Shown: positions 11,140-22,319, numbered from the stretch's first letter. The stretch: 64,000 bases of DNA from Aplectana chamaeleonis (GCA_029168955.1 JAPDOI010001167.1:1-64000), one strand, 5' to 3'. The notes: a model not told the origin generated them from the sequence alone. A program made the numbers and translations.

Positions 11140-13715
11140 CGCCTAAGAACAGGCCCTCCCTCATATTATGATGCCTTTTGTGGACAAGGCACTCGATGAA
11201 CGTATATTGAGTCTGCGCTAGACGCGAGAGTCTGCAAAAATTTTCTTCCTTTCTATACGCCTAGCTAGGGGCCGGTGTAGGGCAGTGCCAAGAGGCGCCA
11301 CTGTCACGCACACGGTCGATGATCCTCGCCGAAATCCAACCAAGACTCATTCTCCGGGGTTGGTGAATTGGTACCAGACCTGCGTGGTAAGATAAGAACA
11401 CTGACGTGAACATCGGCTGGTCCCTGTCAGTCAATGCGCAGGCTCATTACACATTCAAAACCCTCTATGATTCTGTACGGAAGTCGAGTGTGTGGCGCAT
11501 CCCCAGGAATAACGCTGAGAAATTTTCCTTTCATAGTTCATACCCCTAGGTAAAATCTGCAGCTCAGAAAGCAAATCAACTCTAGAAACCACTCACCTCC
11601 ACTTATTGAAAGAAAGTTTTCAATTTCTTGTTTACCCAAAGTTATGATAACTTGTAGTGGCTATCGTTATTATTTGGTGCTTACGATTTACGCTTTACGA
11701 TTTACGGTGGTTTCACCGTATTTACGTTTGACGCTTTAAGCATTTACGCACACTCCTGATGGGCCGCACGAGAGTGCTGCGCGGTAAGAACTTTCGTAGT
11801 CCCTCGCGCTTCCCGCGCTTGCGGTGAGGACAAAGAAAGATGCCTAACAAAATTTGGATTAGTTCAGGGAGACTCCAAGGGTGGGGGTGTTCTATTTTTA
11901 ACCTCTGCCGAAACGGGTGTTCATATAGAGTGAGAGTTCAATTACATGAACTACAGTATAGAAGTTTTTGGTATAATGGTAAATGCGTGAAAAGGAAAAG
12001 ATCAGCTAGTAGAAGTATTTTCTGGCAGGACCAGCGATGACGTCCTTCCAATTCTGAATTCCCATTGCATAGAGCAACCTTTCAAGTGCTATTCTCAGCC
12101 AGGCTTTTCTCCTTTCTGGTGTCTGACGATGACTACAGAGCACGAAGGAGGAATTCCAGCACACTGTGAAATGATCCGCCGAGTAAAAGCAAACTCACAT
12201 AGAAGCAAACTAAGTAACGTGTACTTACGTCCCAGCGGGAGCAGATTGTGGACAGTTGAATGGATGGGATATTCGATCATCCATTGTGCACTCATTCAGC
12301 AAGAAGTTATGGCAGGCTGTGTCCGCCTCACACCATCTGAGAGGTGCAATTTCAGGAGGAAAGCCCAGACTCTCTGCTCCTTTTATCTGTGGCTGACTAC
12401 GCAGTGTTAGATTCGAATTCTTACTCGCACTTTCCACCATCTGAGTCTGTGTGATTTGAACACTGCTCGCATGTCATATAATCTTCGCAGCTGACAGTTA
12501 ATTTTTGGTCTGATCCACTCTAAAAATCAACAGAAGAGCAGTGTAAGGTGGAATCGTTATTTAGTAATTGTAGTTTACCTCATGTATGATGGAGGACGTA
12601 TTAATGACAATCAGTGAGAAGCAAATCGCTAGCCGAAGAATCATTCCACCTGGTTGTGGCCTGTCGGAGGACAGTACTGCCCTGCGTTTTTATCAGTGAC
12701 TTGACGCCTTTTGTAAGGTCATGATGGTGAAATGCCCACGTGGTAGGTTCAGATTGATAGGGGAGTGAAGTGTTCTGGCTATTTCTGTCTGCTTAGATGA
12801 CGTTAAGACGCCTTTTCGTACCTACGGAATCCATTATCACGTCACGTGCAGTCATTCACGTGTTGTACTGACAAAGTATGACAGCGAGGAAGTGGTGAAT
12901 GTCGCTTCAATAAAGCAGGAAAAAGGTGGCGTACAGTCTATGAAGCTCCTTAAATTGTAGCGCGCCTTCATGCTATCATATGTACCTTACGAAGAAATAT
13001 GATTTGAAAATAGACGCCTTAGTCCAGCCGAAATCGCTCGGTGGAATATACCAAGAAGTCACCGCGAGAATGACGCGAAATTCCCGGGCAACTGGCGTGA
13101 GAGGGCTGTCGTGATTTGATCGTAAAAATACAGTGGAAATGACACCATTTACCGCGAAATTACCAAAGCATCTTCATTACCTTCAGATTCTCCGCACTCA
13201 GCCAAAATTTTGTTTTTCATCTACTCTATGCCGATTAATCCCTAAATCTGGATGCGTGACACGGAAGTTCAAAGAAAAATGTTCGGAATAACAGCCTTTT
13301 ACTATGCTTTGTCATGCCATGGCTTGCATACTTTGTCTGCTAGAAAATTCAAATAGATTCAAGAATCATCCCTGGCAGAAGTAAGAAGCTACATTAGAGA
13401 GAAATGGTGAAGAACTTTAGCGGCTTGAAAAGCAGCTCCAGAGGGCAGGCGACGCCGAGTCATCGCGTAGATATGCATATCTACTCGGAATTCTGGAGAT
13501 GTGTTTAGAATGGAGGTATCAACCGTTCTCGGTTTACATTCTCATTCCATTTCATTTCACGAACTGCTGCTCGTCTCGTCAAGACAAACGATTCCTTCCA
13601 AAACGCAATATTGCTGCGATTGATCATATCCAGGGCTGTGCGAAATCTTTTTCACAATTTTCGGATATGGAAGAAAAATGGTCAAAAAGCGCCGAAAACG
13701 GAAGAAAACTAATTT
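11140..13715. other. No supported gene
   Basis: Mostly unique-looking DNA. At 11870 an acceptor-like TTAGTTCAG is followed by codons for G-D-S-K-G-G-G-V, reminiscent of a serine-protease active site but with an extra residue and an early stop. Nothing else is convincing. Confidence 0.4.
11660..11750. repeat. TTTACG-word repeat block, copy 2
   Basis: TTTACGCTTTACGATTTACG, then ATTTACGCACACTCCTG. The end CGCACACTCCTG closely resembles the right end of the element ending at 22027, so this may be one end of a related hAT-like element whose other end is not seen. Confidence 0.55.
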
Positions 13716-13720
13716 TTCAG

Positions 13721-13889
13721 CACGGTTCAATAATAAGTCTCGTGGCCGCTCATTGCTTGCAGAAGTCCTTCGAAAATTTGCGATCTCAATGCACTCACTT
13801 ACGCAACCATGGGACTGCACTTCAAAACAGCAAGCGGGACGACGACAAAGGGATCCTAAGCATATTAAAAGGACGTGCCGCTGCCGCAG
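13721..13889 (+). CDS. Possible internal exon, unidentified
   Basis: Has an acceptor TAATTTTTCAG and a donor CAG|GTACAT. Two frames are open across it. One contains GSIISLVAAHCLQK, which resembles the histidine motif of trypsin-like proteases; the other is very basic. With two open frames and no partner exons the frame cannot be chosen. Confidence 0.25.
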
Positions 13890-13989
13890 GTACATATGTA
13901 CTCCTTTTGAGCTGCGAATGAGTCTGCTTTTTTGTGGGGCTCATCCCCTCTATTGATATTTCTAATACGATTGATCCCGGCATGAACTT

Positions 13990-14195
13990 GTTCTACGAGT
14001 GTAAGACGGGTATATAAGGCGCTGAAGGGCAGCTGGCCGTTTGAGGCCTGTCGCAGGTGACCACGAGTCTGTTCGTGGACGCGATTTTGGACGCTGAGAG
14101 GATCGCTTCCTAAGCTTCCTCGTTTTTTGGCGTGGCAATGATGTTTTTGCTGCGGAACTTGGCGAGGTTAGCCTCCGCGCTGCGGACCGTTACAA
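13990..14195 (+). promoter_or_regulatory. TATATAAG-containing segment shared with 39.74 kb
   Basis: TATATAAGG is followed about 60 bp later by CACGAGTCTGT and GGACGCTGAGAGG. A similar order (TATATAAGG, TACGAGTCCCT, GACCGCTGAGGGG) occurs at 39745-39850. This looks like a shared core promoter of a dispersed element; the type is unknown. Confidence 0.3.
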
Positions 14196-14201
14196 GGATT
14201 G

Positions 14202-14480
14202 TATACTCTGTTTATCTTGAATTGCACAAAACACGGTCCGCCAATAGTCCTCTAATTGGCCCGCTAGTACCATAGTGTACGTCCACGATGCGTTCTCGGC
14301 AGACCCGGGTGGCAGGGTGGGTGGCCGAGTGACGGCATTGACGAATCGACTTCTCTGCACACCGGGTGCACACCCGGGTCTGCCGAGAACGCGTCGTGGA
14401 CGTACACTACGGTACTAGCGGGCCAATTAGAGGACTATTGGCGGACCGTGTTTTGTACAATTCAAGATAAACAGAGTATA
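14202..14480. mobile_element. TATACTCTG hairpin MITE, copy 1 (279 bp)
   Basis: Perfect ends TATACTCTGTTTATCTTGAA and its complement, with arms continuing through TCTAATTGGCCCGCTAGTAC and GCAGACCCGGGTG. The same length and sequence recur at 42081-42359. The TA ends suggest TA target duplication (Tc1/mariner type). Confidence 0.88.
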
Positions 14481-15440
14481 TCTGACTCCGGTAAAGGGGT
14501 AGTAGCGCAAATTCTCTTTCCATTTGCTCAGACACTCGTAGTTGTTTTCCGCCAGACCGCTATTGTTTCTGCTTGTCTCGGGACAAACGCCTGGTGTTTC
14601 GGATGAAACAGAGGATGAATCGGAGGAAACTAAGCGCTGAAGAAAGCGCAGAAGAGCTATGTATTGGGATAAACGGTCGACGTTTCGGGGCAACGAATTC
14701 GGATAGAGTGACAATAATCTAAGTTCGATTTTTTCCTAAGGGCCATCCGGTAGAGCGAAAAATTGGAAAAACATGAAAAATTAGCCGGCGCATTCTCATC
14801 AAACGTCCGCCATGGCTGTGCTTTCGGTTTTTCAGAGGAGAAAACTGGCTGGCTACAATATCTAACACCCATCTACCTCAATATGCCTTATTCGGATCAA
14901 TATGAAGAGAGAAAAAAATTTCGACTTTTTTTCGCAATATTCTCGCTCACTCACCCTCGAACTCCAGATAATCGAAAAAAAATTCTGCGTGATTGAGCAA
15001 AGTTTAGTAGTTTTCGATAAAAGAATCAGCAGATGTAATTGGGCAAACGACTGTCGCCTTCTAAAAATGAAAACTGCGGCCATGATGATAATTTTTAACA
15101 AAGGGTTCATCGCTTTGCTTCTTACAATGGCAATGCTTTTTTCTCCGATGATTCGAAAACGACCTTTATATGTTCACGAAAGGTGCTTTTCTTCACTCGA
15201 GAAAAGTAAAACAAAGTTACAAGATGTTCACATTGCAGTTTTTCTCAATGTACCCGAAACGCCAGCACAAGAAGGTGAGAAGGATAATTTTTGAATCAGG
15301 TGAGGAAATTCTCATATACCACAGGGATTCACGCGATGGAAATTGTAAATCCAGTAAGATTGGAAAAAGCAAGGTAAAATGCGAATGAGAAACCTCGTGG
15401 ATAAACAATCGAATCGAATAAATGCAAAACAAATTTTCCA
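14481..15440. other. No supported gene
   Basis: AT-rich. The 130-codon open frame at 14902-15294 has no domain or splice logic. Confidence 0.4.
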
Positions 15441-15442
15441 GA

Positions 15443-15527
15443 AGATGCCTTGCGGGAATAGAACCCGCAACCCAGCACCCCTTCGTGGTTTAGCATTCCC
15501 AATCGTTATACTCTCGACCATCCCTGC
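15443..15527 (-). tRNA. tRNA-Ser(GCT)-like relic
   Basis: The minus strand shows an A-box TGGTCGAGAGTATAACG, an anticodon-like loop ATGCTAA with GCT, a long variable region and a T-arm GCGGG-TTCTATT-CCCGC, in the order and spacing of a serine tRNA. The acceptor strands do not pair and the anticodon stem is mismatched. It is therefore likely a pseudogene or a tRNA-derived SINE head. Confidence 0.45.
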
Positions 15528-16078
15528 ACATTGGTCACGGCAACTTCAATCAAGTGATACGAGGAATGGAATGTACAGTGAGCTCGGAAACGGCCTATAT
15601 CTCTGAAATGGGCCAGAATCAAACCGTCAGGCCTTGTAGAGAGCATTTTTATTGTAACTTAGTGTGTGCCGAGCATACGAACTCACTCCAGTTACTCCGA
15701 GTAGGGGGTTACAGGTAGTCTCAGACGATTTTTTCTTTTTCTCTGGAATATCGGAGGGCCCTTAAGAAAAATCGAACATAGATTATTTTTACTTTATCCA
15801 TCCCCCACAACTCTCAGGAGAACTTTTTTCAGTACGTCTCCTCCCGCGGGGGGGGGTCGTCCCTTGTGAGTGCGCAACATGCTGTTAATAATGAGGGGTT
15901 GCACTCGATTTAGGCCATGGAGTGCGATTCCCATAGTGCGAGAGTGCACCCCAACGAGTCCGCAACCTGTTATTCATCTTCGAGTCACTTTGAGCCACCC
16001 ATCGATTCCTATTCATCACTCCTCAAAATCCAAAAAAATGAATTCTGAAAAAATACGCTGTTCTAATTGATTTTGCAG

Positions 16079-16231
16079 ATGGAGAGTCCAAAGTCTGAGC
16101 ACGGAAAAGTGGACGGATATGCGCAGCAGAGACGGAGAGAAAAATTTTCAGCTTCTTTGGGCTTTCTATCGGTGAACTCGAATGGAACTTTTGCAGCGGT
16201 CAAGTTCAAGCCCACGCTAAACTCGTTTCAC
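16079..16231 (+). CDS. Possible exon with both splice signals, unidentified
   Basis: Begins with ATG directly after TTTTGCAG and ends at CAC|GTGAGT, giving 51 codons in phase 0. The peptide is hydrophilic at first (MESPKSEHGKVDGYAQQRRR), then SLGFLSVNSNGTFAAV. The latter resembles a beta-strand repeat, but I do not assign a family. No partner exon was located; the nested elements at 16.5-22 kb may lie in its downstream intron. Confidence 0.4.
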
Positions 16232-16338
16232 GTGAGTTTTTGGGGAACCAGAAGCCTGACGCCGGTTGAAAGAAGCGGTGTTTAAGAAACTTGAGATCAG
16301 GGTTAGTTTTGCACTGTGATGGTCACAGAGGGTTACCA

Positions 16339-16462
16339 GTGGCCGTATTCGTGAAACCGCGGGAGCCCCCCCCCCGGGAAGGTCCTTAGAACCAGCCGAT
16401 GTATGAGACGGACGGTTTTGAACCCTCACGGACGACTCCCGTAGTTTCATGAATACGGCCAC
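16339..16462. mobile_element. GTGGCCGTATTC hairpin element
   Basis: The ends GTGGCCGTATTCGTGAAAC and GTTTCATGAATACGGCCAC are inverted copies, with a C-run between. It ends about 25 bp before the outer nested element. Confidence 0.7.
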
Positions 16463-17089
16463 AGGTTTAGACGCCGGGAAGTGGTCACCAGGGCTGTGCG
16501 TTATAACGTTAACGTATTAACGCATTAACGGGTTAACGCGGTTTTTTCGGAAAATTAACGATTAACGCTTAACGAAAAAGTTGTAAAATCACGTTAATTT
16601 TGGGTTCGTTAATTGCGGTGGAATTACGGCCTTGATATACATGCTTCAATGGCAAGTTTCAAAACTGGGACGGGGGACGTGCACGTCGAAACATTTTTGC
16701 TTGTTGTGAAATATATCACAGACCTCGATGTTTCCCATTCCATTGTTTATCTATTTTAGTTATTTCTTCTTAATATCGAAGAATTCCATTTCGTATTCCA
16801 AAAAGGAAATGTGAGGTCTAATTTACCTCTCTGCGGTCGAGTAAGGTAACAAACGAGGGTTGGGAGCGGGGATTGAAGGCCAATTCGCAAGGTTGGGAGG
16901 ACCGCACTACAGACTAAACCGAGAAATGGAATATTAGATTGATGCGAAAGTTTCCGGACTTTTCCCGACTTTGAATAAAGAACGTTTATTTCAAAAACAA
17001 ACAATGCTCACCCTACAAAATAATTTCCATCACATTCAAGGATCAGTCGCCACCGATTGAGCAGTAGAGTGAGGACTCTTTAAAAAGAG

Positions 17090-17815
17090 ACCGAACGAAC
17101 GAATTTCGAATAAATTCGTTCATTTTTTATTTCGAACGAACGAATTTCGAATAAATTCGTTCATTTTTTATTCCGAACGAACGAATTTCGTATAAATTCG
17201 TTCATTTCTTATTTCGAACGAACGAATTTCGAATAAATTCGTTCATTTATTATTCCGAACAAACGAATTTCGAATAAATTCGTTCAATTTTTATTCCGAA
17301 CGAACGAATTTCGAATAAATTCGTTCAATTTTTATTCCGAACGAACGAATTTCGAATAAATTCGTTCATTTTTTATTTCGAACGAACGAATTTCGAATAA
17401 ATTCGTTCATTTTTTATTCCGAACGAACGAATTTCGAATAAATTCGTTCATTTCTTATTCCGAACAAACGAATTTCGAATAAATTCGTTCAATTTTTATT
17501 CCGAACGAACGAATTTCGAATAAATTCGTTCAATTTTTATTCCGAACGAACGAATTTCGAATAAATTCGTTCATTTCTTATTTCGAACGAACGAAATTCG
17601 AATAAATTCGTTCATTTATTATTCCGAACAAACGAATTTCGAATAAATTCGTTCATTTTTTATTTCGAACGAACGAATTTCGAATAAATTCGTTCATTTC
17701 TTATTTCGAACGAACGAATTTCGAATAAATTCGTTCATTTATTATTCCGAACAAACGAATTTCGAATAAATTCGTTCATTTTTTATTTCGAACGAACGAA
17801 TATTCGAAATTCGAA
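17090..17815. repeat. 41-bp tandem array, about 18 units
   Basis: The unit core is CGAACGAACGAATTTCGAAT followed by AAATTCGTTCATTTTTTATT. Units differ mainly in the T-rich linker, and the linker types recur in a partly regular order, suggesting block duplications. Confidence 0.95.
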
Positions 17816-18028
17816 TGACGAATAATTCAAGCATCCATAGCAATATCGTGCAACTACAAAGTGTAACAATACAAGTTGAATCCTTCTTTTAAAGCTTAAT
17901 TTCCACCTACAATTGAAATTAATAAGACACGACTCATCTCTAAACCTGTACGGGCTACAACGCAAAGAATGCTACAAAATCAACTTTTCCGCTCTAACTT
18001 AGCTTAAGGAGCTTATTCGAGGAGCCTA

Positions 18029-18200
18029 ACTAACTTTGCTTGCCCCATAAGCCAGCCAGATTGGTGGAGCCGAGCTCCATAGTTATCTCCATAGGTTTCT
18101 TTCGCCTCTATGGTTTAAATGAGAGGCGCAGAGTTCTGCTGGAGCCAACAACGAGGCTCGGCTCCACCGACCTGGCTGGCTTATGGAGCGAGCAAAGTTG
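18029..18200. mobile_element. Hairpin element with CATAAGCCAGCCAG ends
   Basis: CCATAAGCCAGCCAG and CTGGCTGGCTTATGG are the ends; GGTGGAGCCGAGC and its complement lie inside. There is no coding capacity. Confidence 0.7.
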
Positions 18201-18489
18201 GGAACCCGATATATCATTCGATGCAGAATTTCACGTAGATTTCAAAAACCACCCTCACCAGGTCAAAGAGCTATAGGCGAAAAACCGGTGTTTCGTAAAA
18301 TGAATTAGGCTGAAGGATCGAGAAAATATTTTTCCAAACTGGAAGCGCAAGTTGACGCAGAATTCTATCTCCAGCACAAAAAAGTTATGGACGAAAAACC
18401 GGCAGTGACACCCACCCAATCTTGAAAATGACTTGCATGAGTGTTGGGTCACTTTCGTTCCTTTTCTGTGCGGATACTGGGGGAAGATC

Positions 18490-18615
18490 GGAGTACGGTG
18501 CGGGGTTTATTGCTCCGTCGGTCAATCGACAGACGTCTCTCCACCCATCAAGACGTGGGTGATTGGTCAACGGAGGGATAAACCCACCCCGTACTCCCAT
18601 CTCCCCCTGTGCCTC
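18490..18615. repeat. Imperfect inverted repeat, structured RNA possible
   Basis: GGAGTACGGTGCGGGGTTTA pairs with TAAACCCACCCCGTACTCC about 100 bp away; CAATCGAC..GTGATTGG pairs weakly between. The origin is not recognised. Confidence 0.5.
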
Positions 18616-19079
18616 GGGGGTTGTCACCAGTTTCCCCAATGATGGAGATTCCCCCTTCACCTGCTCAGAGGTGAAGGTTGGTGGAGTACATGGCTCCACC
18701 CAACGAAGCTATGGTTGGTGTTATCATTGCGCAGCGGCATGAAAAAAAACGGGAGTGGCCAAGTGCGATTGCCATGTGGATCCCCCTGTTAGAACCGCCC
18801 TAGTAGCCTCATCAGACGGTGTGGGGAAAAAATTTAGCTCTTGCGTTCGGGAAAATGGAACAATGGAGTAATGAAGAAAATGACATCAGTCTTGAAAGTT
18901 GGTTTCCAATGTCACTTAATTTGTTCAAGTTAAAGGCTATAGAACTTGTGCTAACAGAGAATTCCTGGAAGTGTTGTGCTATAGGTATTTTTATAGGGTT
19001 TGCATTACTGAAGATTTCTTTTTAGCGCATCTATTTTATGATGCAGCGACATCATATTGTTTTTTCAGTCATATTTTGT

Positions 19080-20288
19080 TTGTTCTACGTAGGTCTTCCT
19101 ACGTCTATCAATAAATGTTTATTACATGGATATCCATGTTTAGAACAATAACTCTTGTAGCAGAACACTCGCCCTTCTAGGAACAAAGTCCTGAGGGTGC
19201 TAATTGGGCAGAATAAAACAGGTTAAAAAATAGAAACAAGTGAAAAATAGAGATAAAACGAGATAAAACGGTGGCATGAAAGCATAAGATATGATTAATA
19301 TGCACGTCTAAGAGAATTCCTACGACTCAAGGTACTTTTCCAGCATGCGCTTGAAAGAGATAAGATTGTGAGGAACGTTATTCCTTTTACTGAATTTGTC
19401 ATACTCCGTACCAGCTCGATGAACGAAAAAGAAACGCCTTAAGCTTTTTCTGGCTCTAGGAAGAGCAAGTTTAAAGTGACTACCCCTGGTATTAGATGCT
19501 CGCAACTTGAAGAGGGTATTGGATCGGATGCCAGTGAGTCCATGAAGAACATTATAGATCATTATCATATCAAATTTACGTCTTCTTCTAACAAGTAAAC
19601 ACAACCCGGAGTTTGTATTCCTTGCTGTACTGCCGGGAATCAAGTCATAATGAAAGCCAAGGGCCCCTATCATGAGCTTGCGTGTGAAACTATTTTGCAC
19701 TTTTTCCAACTTGAGGCTCATTCCCTTTTTACTAGGATTATATATGACTGTGGCGTATTCAAGTATTGGACGGATATAAGTTTTGTAAGCTCGCAGAAGG
19801 ACAGTGGTATTACGTGTGGACACAGCCCTGAACAGATTGTGCATTACCCTAGTGGCTTTTCTTATAATTAAGTCACAATGTGCCTCAAAACTCAGATCTT
19901 CTCTAACGAGAAAGCCCAGGTCCTTGATTTCTCTAACATTCTCAAGAACGATACCATCATTGACATAGGTGAGACGGCTATTGTTCCGGCCTAGATGCAT
20001 AATTTTCGTTTTACTGCTCGACAATGGGAGATCCCATATCTTAGACCATCGAGCTACCGTATTAATAGCATTCTGAAGGACCTCACTGTCGTCCAAGCAA
20101 GAGACGGGATGATACAGTTTCAAGTCGTCAGCAAAAGCACAGCACCTAACCCTTGAGGCAGAAGCAATGGTAGGAAGATCAAAAGTGAATATATTAAAAA
20201 GTACCGGAGAAAGGACACCGCCCTGCGGAACACCACATGGCGCGGTCCGTGGGTTAGAGAATAAATAAAGGTATGTCGATTCCTTCAT
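19080..20288 (-). mobile_element. CR1-like LINE fragment (3' half of reverse transcriptase)
   Basis: The open frame 20288-19320 encodes the C-terminal half of a non-LTR reverse transcriptase. It shows GVPQGGVLSPVLFNIF, the catalytic FADD box (CAFADDLKLYH), LEYATVIYNPS and the thumb-like KLEKVQNSFTRKLM. The N-terminal endonuclease and early RT motifs are missing, so the copy is 5'-truncated at about 20290. The 3' tail reads AATAAACATTTATTGAT near 19115. Closest relative in the window is the element at 34.3-37.3 kb. It sits inside the third-level insertion. Confidence 0.85.
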
Positions 20289-20324
20289 ACATTAGAGCCG
20301 ATTTTCATATTTTTTAAATCAGCT

Positions 20325-20710
20325 CGGGTATTCAAATTGGAATAACGTTCGAATATTCACCTCTGCGAATAATCGAATTTGAATGATGTTCGAATATTCA
20401 CCTTTTGCGAATAGTCGAATTCGAATAATATTCGAATATTCACATTTGCCGAATAGTCGAATTCGAATAATATTCGAATATTCACCTTTTCCGAATAGTC
20501 GAATTCGAATAATATTCGAATATTCACATTTCCCGAATAGTCGAATTCGAATAATATTCGAAAATTCACCTTTCCCGAATAGTCTAAGTCGAATAATATT
20601 CGAATATTCAACTTTTGCGAATAGTCGAATTCGAATAATGTTCGAATTTTCACCTTTTGCGAATAGTCGAATTTGAATAATGTTCAAATATTCACACTTT
20701 TCGTATATTC
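20325..20710. repeat. 42-bp tandem array, about 9 units
   Basis: The unit contains CGAATAATATTCGAATATTC, then ACCTTTTGCGAATAGTCGAA. Because 42 is a multiple of three and stops are absent, open frames appear on both strands; they are not genes. Confidence 0.92.
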
Positions 20711-20944
20711 GAATGTTCGAATAAAAATTCGTTCAAAAAATTCGGATATTTATTCGAACTCGAATATTCGGTCCTCACTCTATTGAGCAGATCATGAATT
20801 CCCGACGCGTAGAACTCTGGCTGTTCTGAGTCTAAGTATTTTTCCAAGGTCATTTTGACTTCGACATCGTTAGTAAACTGTTTTCCATCCAGGAAGTGCT
20901 GCAGTGAGGAAGAACTTCCCAGCTCAGGTCCAGCAGTTCCTGTT

Positions 20945-21046
20945 CGCCTTCTTCACGACAACGCTCGGCCACTCATGTCTCGGATAACCCGTCAGAAACT
21001 GCTGGACCTGGGCTGGGAAGTTCTTCCTGACCTCCATATAGCCTAG
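20945..21046 (+). pseudogene. Mariner transposase remnant
   Basis: Encodes HDNARPLMSRITRQKLLDLG followed by WEVLP, the catalytic core segment around the second Asp of mariner (DD34D) transposases. Upstream and downstream are inverted copies of the same region (CTGCTGGACCTGGG), so the source element was folded back on itself. About a tenth of a normal transposase remains. Confidence 0.8.
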
Positions 21047-21519
21047 ATCTTGCCCCTCCCGACTAACATCTGTTCCGCTAGATGCAGCACTTCCTGTATG
21101 GAAAACAGTTCACTAACGATGACGAAGTAAAATGGCCTTGGAAGAATACTTCGACTCGAAACGGCCAGAGTTCTAAGCGTCGGGAATTCATGGTCTGCCC
21201 AGTCGGTGACGAAGGATCCTTGAATGTGATGGAAATTATTTTGTAGGGTGAGCATTGTTTGTTTTAGAAATAAACGTTTCTTATTCAAAGTCGTGAAAAG
21301 TCCGGAAACTTTAGCATCAACCGAATAGAATCTGCGTCAAGTGTGTACATGTAAAAAACCAATCCGAAGTGGATTATAGAGCATTTGAGCAAGGTGTCAA
21401 AGTCATCATTCCACAAATGTCAGAGAGTATAGCACACTCTGGTGCCAAGACGTTCCAGACACCCCTTCTAGAGTCCTATCCACTTTCCACGGCATCCTGT
21501 TTAACAATTTTCCAAGTTG

Positions 21520-21835
21520 CAGTGAATACTCCACTTGCGCTTATCACCCTTTACGCGGTGCACTCTGCACATGAAGCGCTACTCAGTTTCTACCACGCGG
21601 CTCACGCCCTCATGAAGCGCTAACCATTTTTCATGACGTCCTGCTGACGTCATCTAAACGCTCATCGACTTTATACGACGTCTTCATCTGAAGCCCTACC
21701 TACTTACCGTGACATCATCTGATTCTCTACCTATTTTCCATGACATCATTTGAAGGCCTGCTCCTCTTGCACGAAGTCCTCGCCACGTCACCTAAAGCCC
21801 CACCCACTTTCCATTGCGTCCTGCTGGCGTCATTT
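21520..21835. repeat. Degenerate relative of the TGACGTCA satellite
   Basis: Irregular repeats with CTGACGTCATCTAAACGCTC, CATGACATCATTTGAAGGCC and similar. The word order matches the array at 32.27-33.81 kb, but it is strongly diverged. Confidence 0.6.
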
Positions 21836-22046
21836 GGTGGTCAATTTATTTTTTCTGGGACCTCTGATGATTTATCGATTTTTGCTGTGGTCAGGAAATG
21901 TTTTTAAAATTTTTTAACGGAATCCAAAATTAACGTGTTAACGCATTAACGGGTTAACGCGGTTTTTTCCCAAAAATTAACGATTAACGATTAACGAAAA
22001 ACAAATTTTTATTAACGCACACCTCTGATGGTCACCATCAGCCTTG

Positions 22047-22317
22047 TACTGTGCTTAGCTGGGCCAAATTCCGGTCTGCAATTGCGTTTCGACACGCTTT
22101 GCAGCCGCACAGTCGGGTTTCCAGCGCCAAAGTCGACTCGATGAGGCCTTTTATGCAAGTTTCTCCAAGTTTTCTTAATTTCCAGTTTCCAAAACCCACC
22201 CAGAGCCATCAGATCGGCGGCTGCGGCGCTGGAAGCTCTTCTGACTCGGAAGCGTGCGGTTGCAACGCGTGTCGAGACGCAATTGCATACCGAAATTTGG
22301 CCCAGATAAGCACAGTA
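22047..22317. mobile_element. TACTGTGCTTA hairpin MITE, copy 1 (271 bp)
   Basis: Ends TACTGTGCTTAGCTGGGCC and its inverted partner TTTGGCCCAGATAAGCACA. Arms share CAATTGCG..TCGACACGC and CAGCGCC..AGC. Other copies are at 56939-57209 and 62460-62739. TA ends suggest TA target duplication. Confidence 0.88.
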
Positions 22318-22319
22318 AC

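Larger units (their letters stand above)
17065..20782. mobile_element. Third-level insertion with TAGAGTGAGGAC ends and 8-bp duplication
   Basis: Ends are TAGAGTGAGGAC and GTCCTCACTCTA. It is flanked by a perfect duplication TTGAGCAG (17057-17064 and 20783-20790). Comparison with the other mariner arm (21190-21240, inverted) shows the uninterrupted site, confirming a clean insertion. An 8-bp duplication fits hAT. It carries two short-period arrays near its ends and a CR1 LINE fragment inside. Confidence 0.85.
16934..21324. mobile_element. Mariner-derived foldback, second level of the nest
   Basis: Left end GATGCGAAAGTTTCCGGAC and, inverted on the right, GATGCTAAAGTTTCCGGAC. The arms carry AATGCTCACCCTACAAAATA in inverted copies. 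Remnants of a mariner transposase lie at 20945-21046. Without the later insertion the element is about 670 bp and almost fully palindromic. Confidence 0.85.
16489..22027. mobile_element. Outer hAT-like element of a four-deep nest
   Basis: The left end CAGGGCTGTGCGTTA and right end TAACGCACACCTCTG are inverted relatives. They are flanked by GTGGTCAC (16481-16488) and ATGGTCAC (22028-22035), an 8-bp near-duplication matching at 7 of 8. hAT transposons make 8-bp duplications and often begin CAG-G. Blocks of reiterated TTAACG lie just inside both ends (16500-16575 and 21930-21995). No transposase was seen, so it is probably non-autonomous. Confidence 0.75.

Noticed and set aside
14902..15294. 130-codon plus-strand open frame with a hydrophobic patch
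   Set aside because: AT-rich codon use, no domain, no splice logic and overlapping frames on both strands.
20319..20687. Open frames of 122, 98 and 97 codons on both strands
   Set aside because: All come from the 42-bp TTCGAAT array; simultaneous openness in several frames is an effect of the period and base composition.
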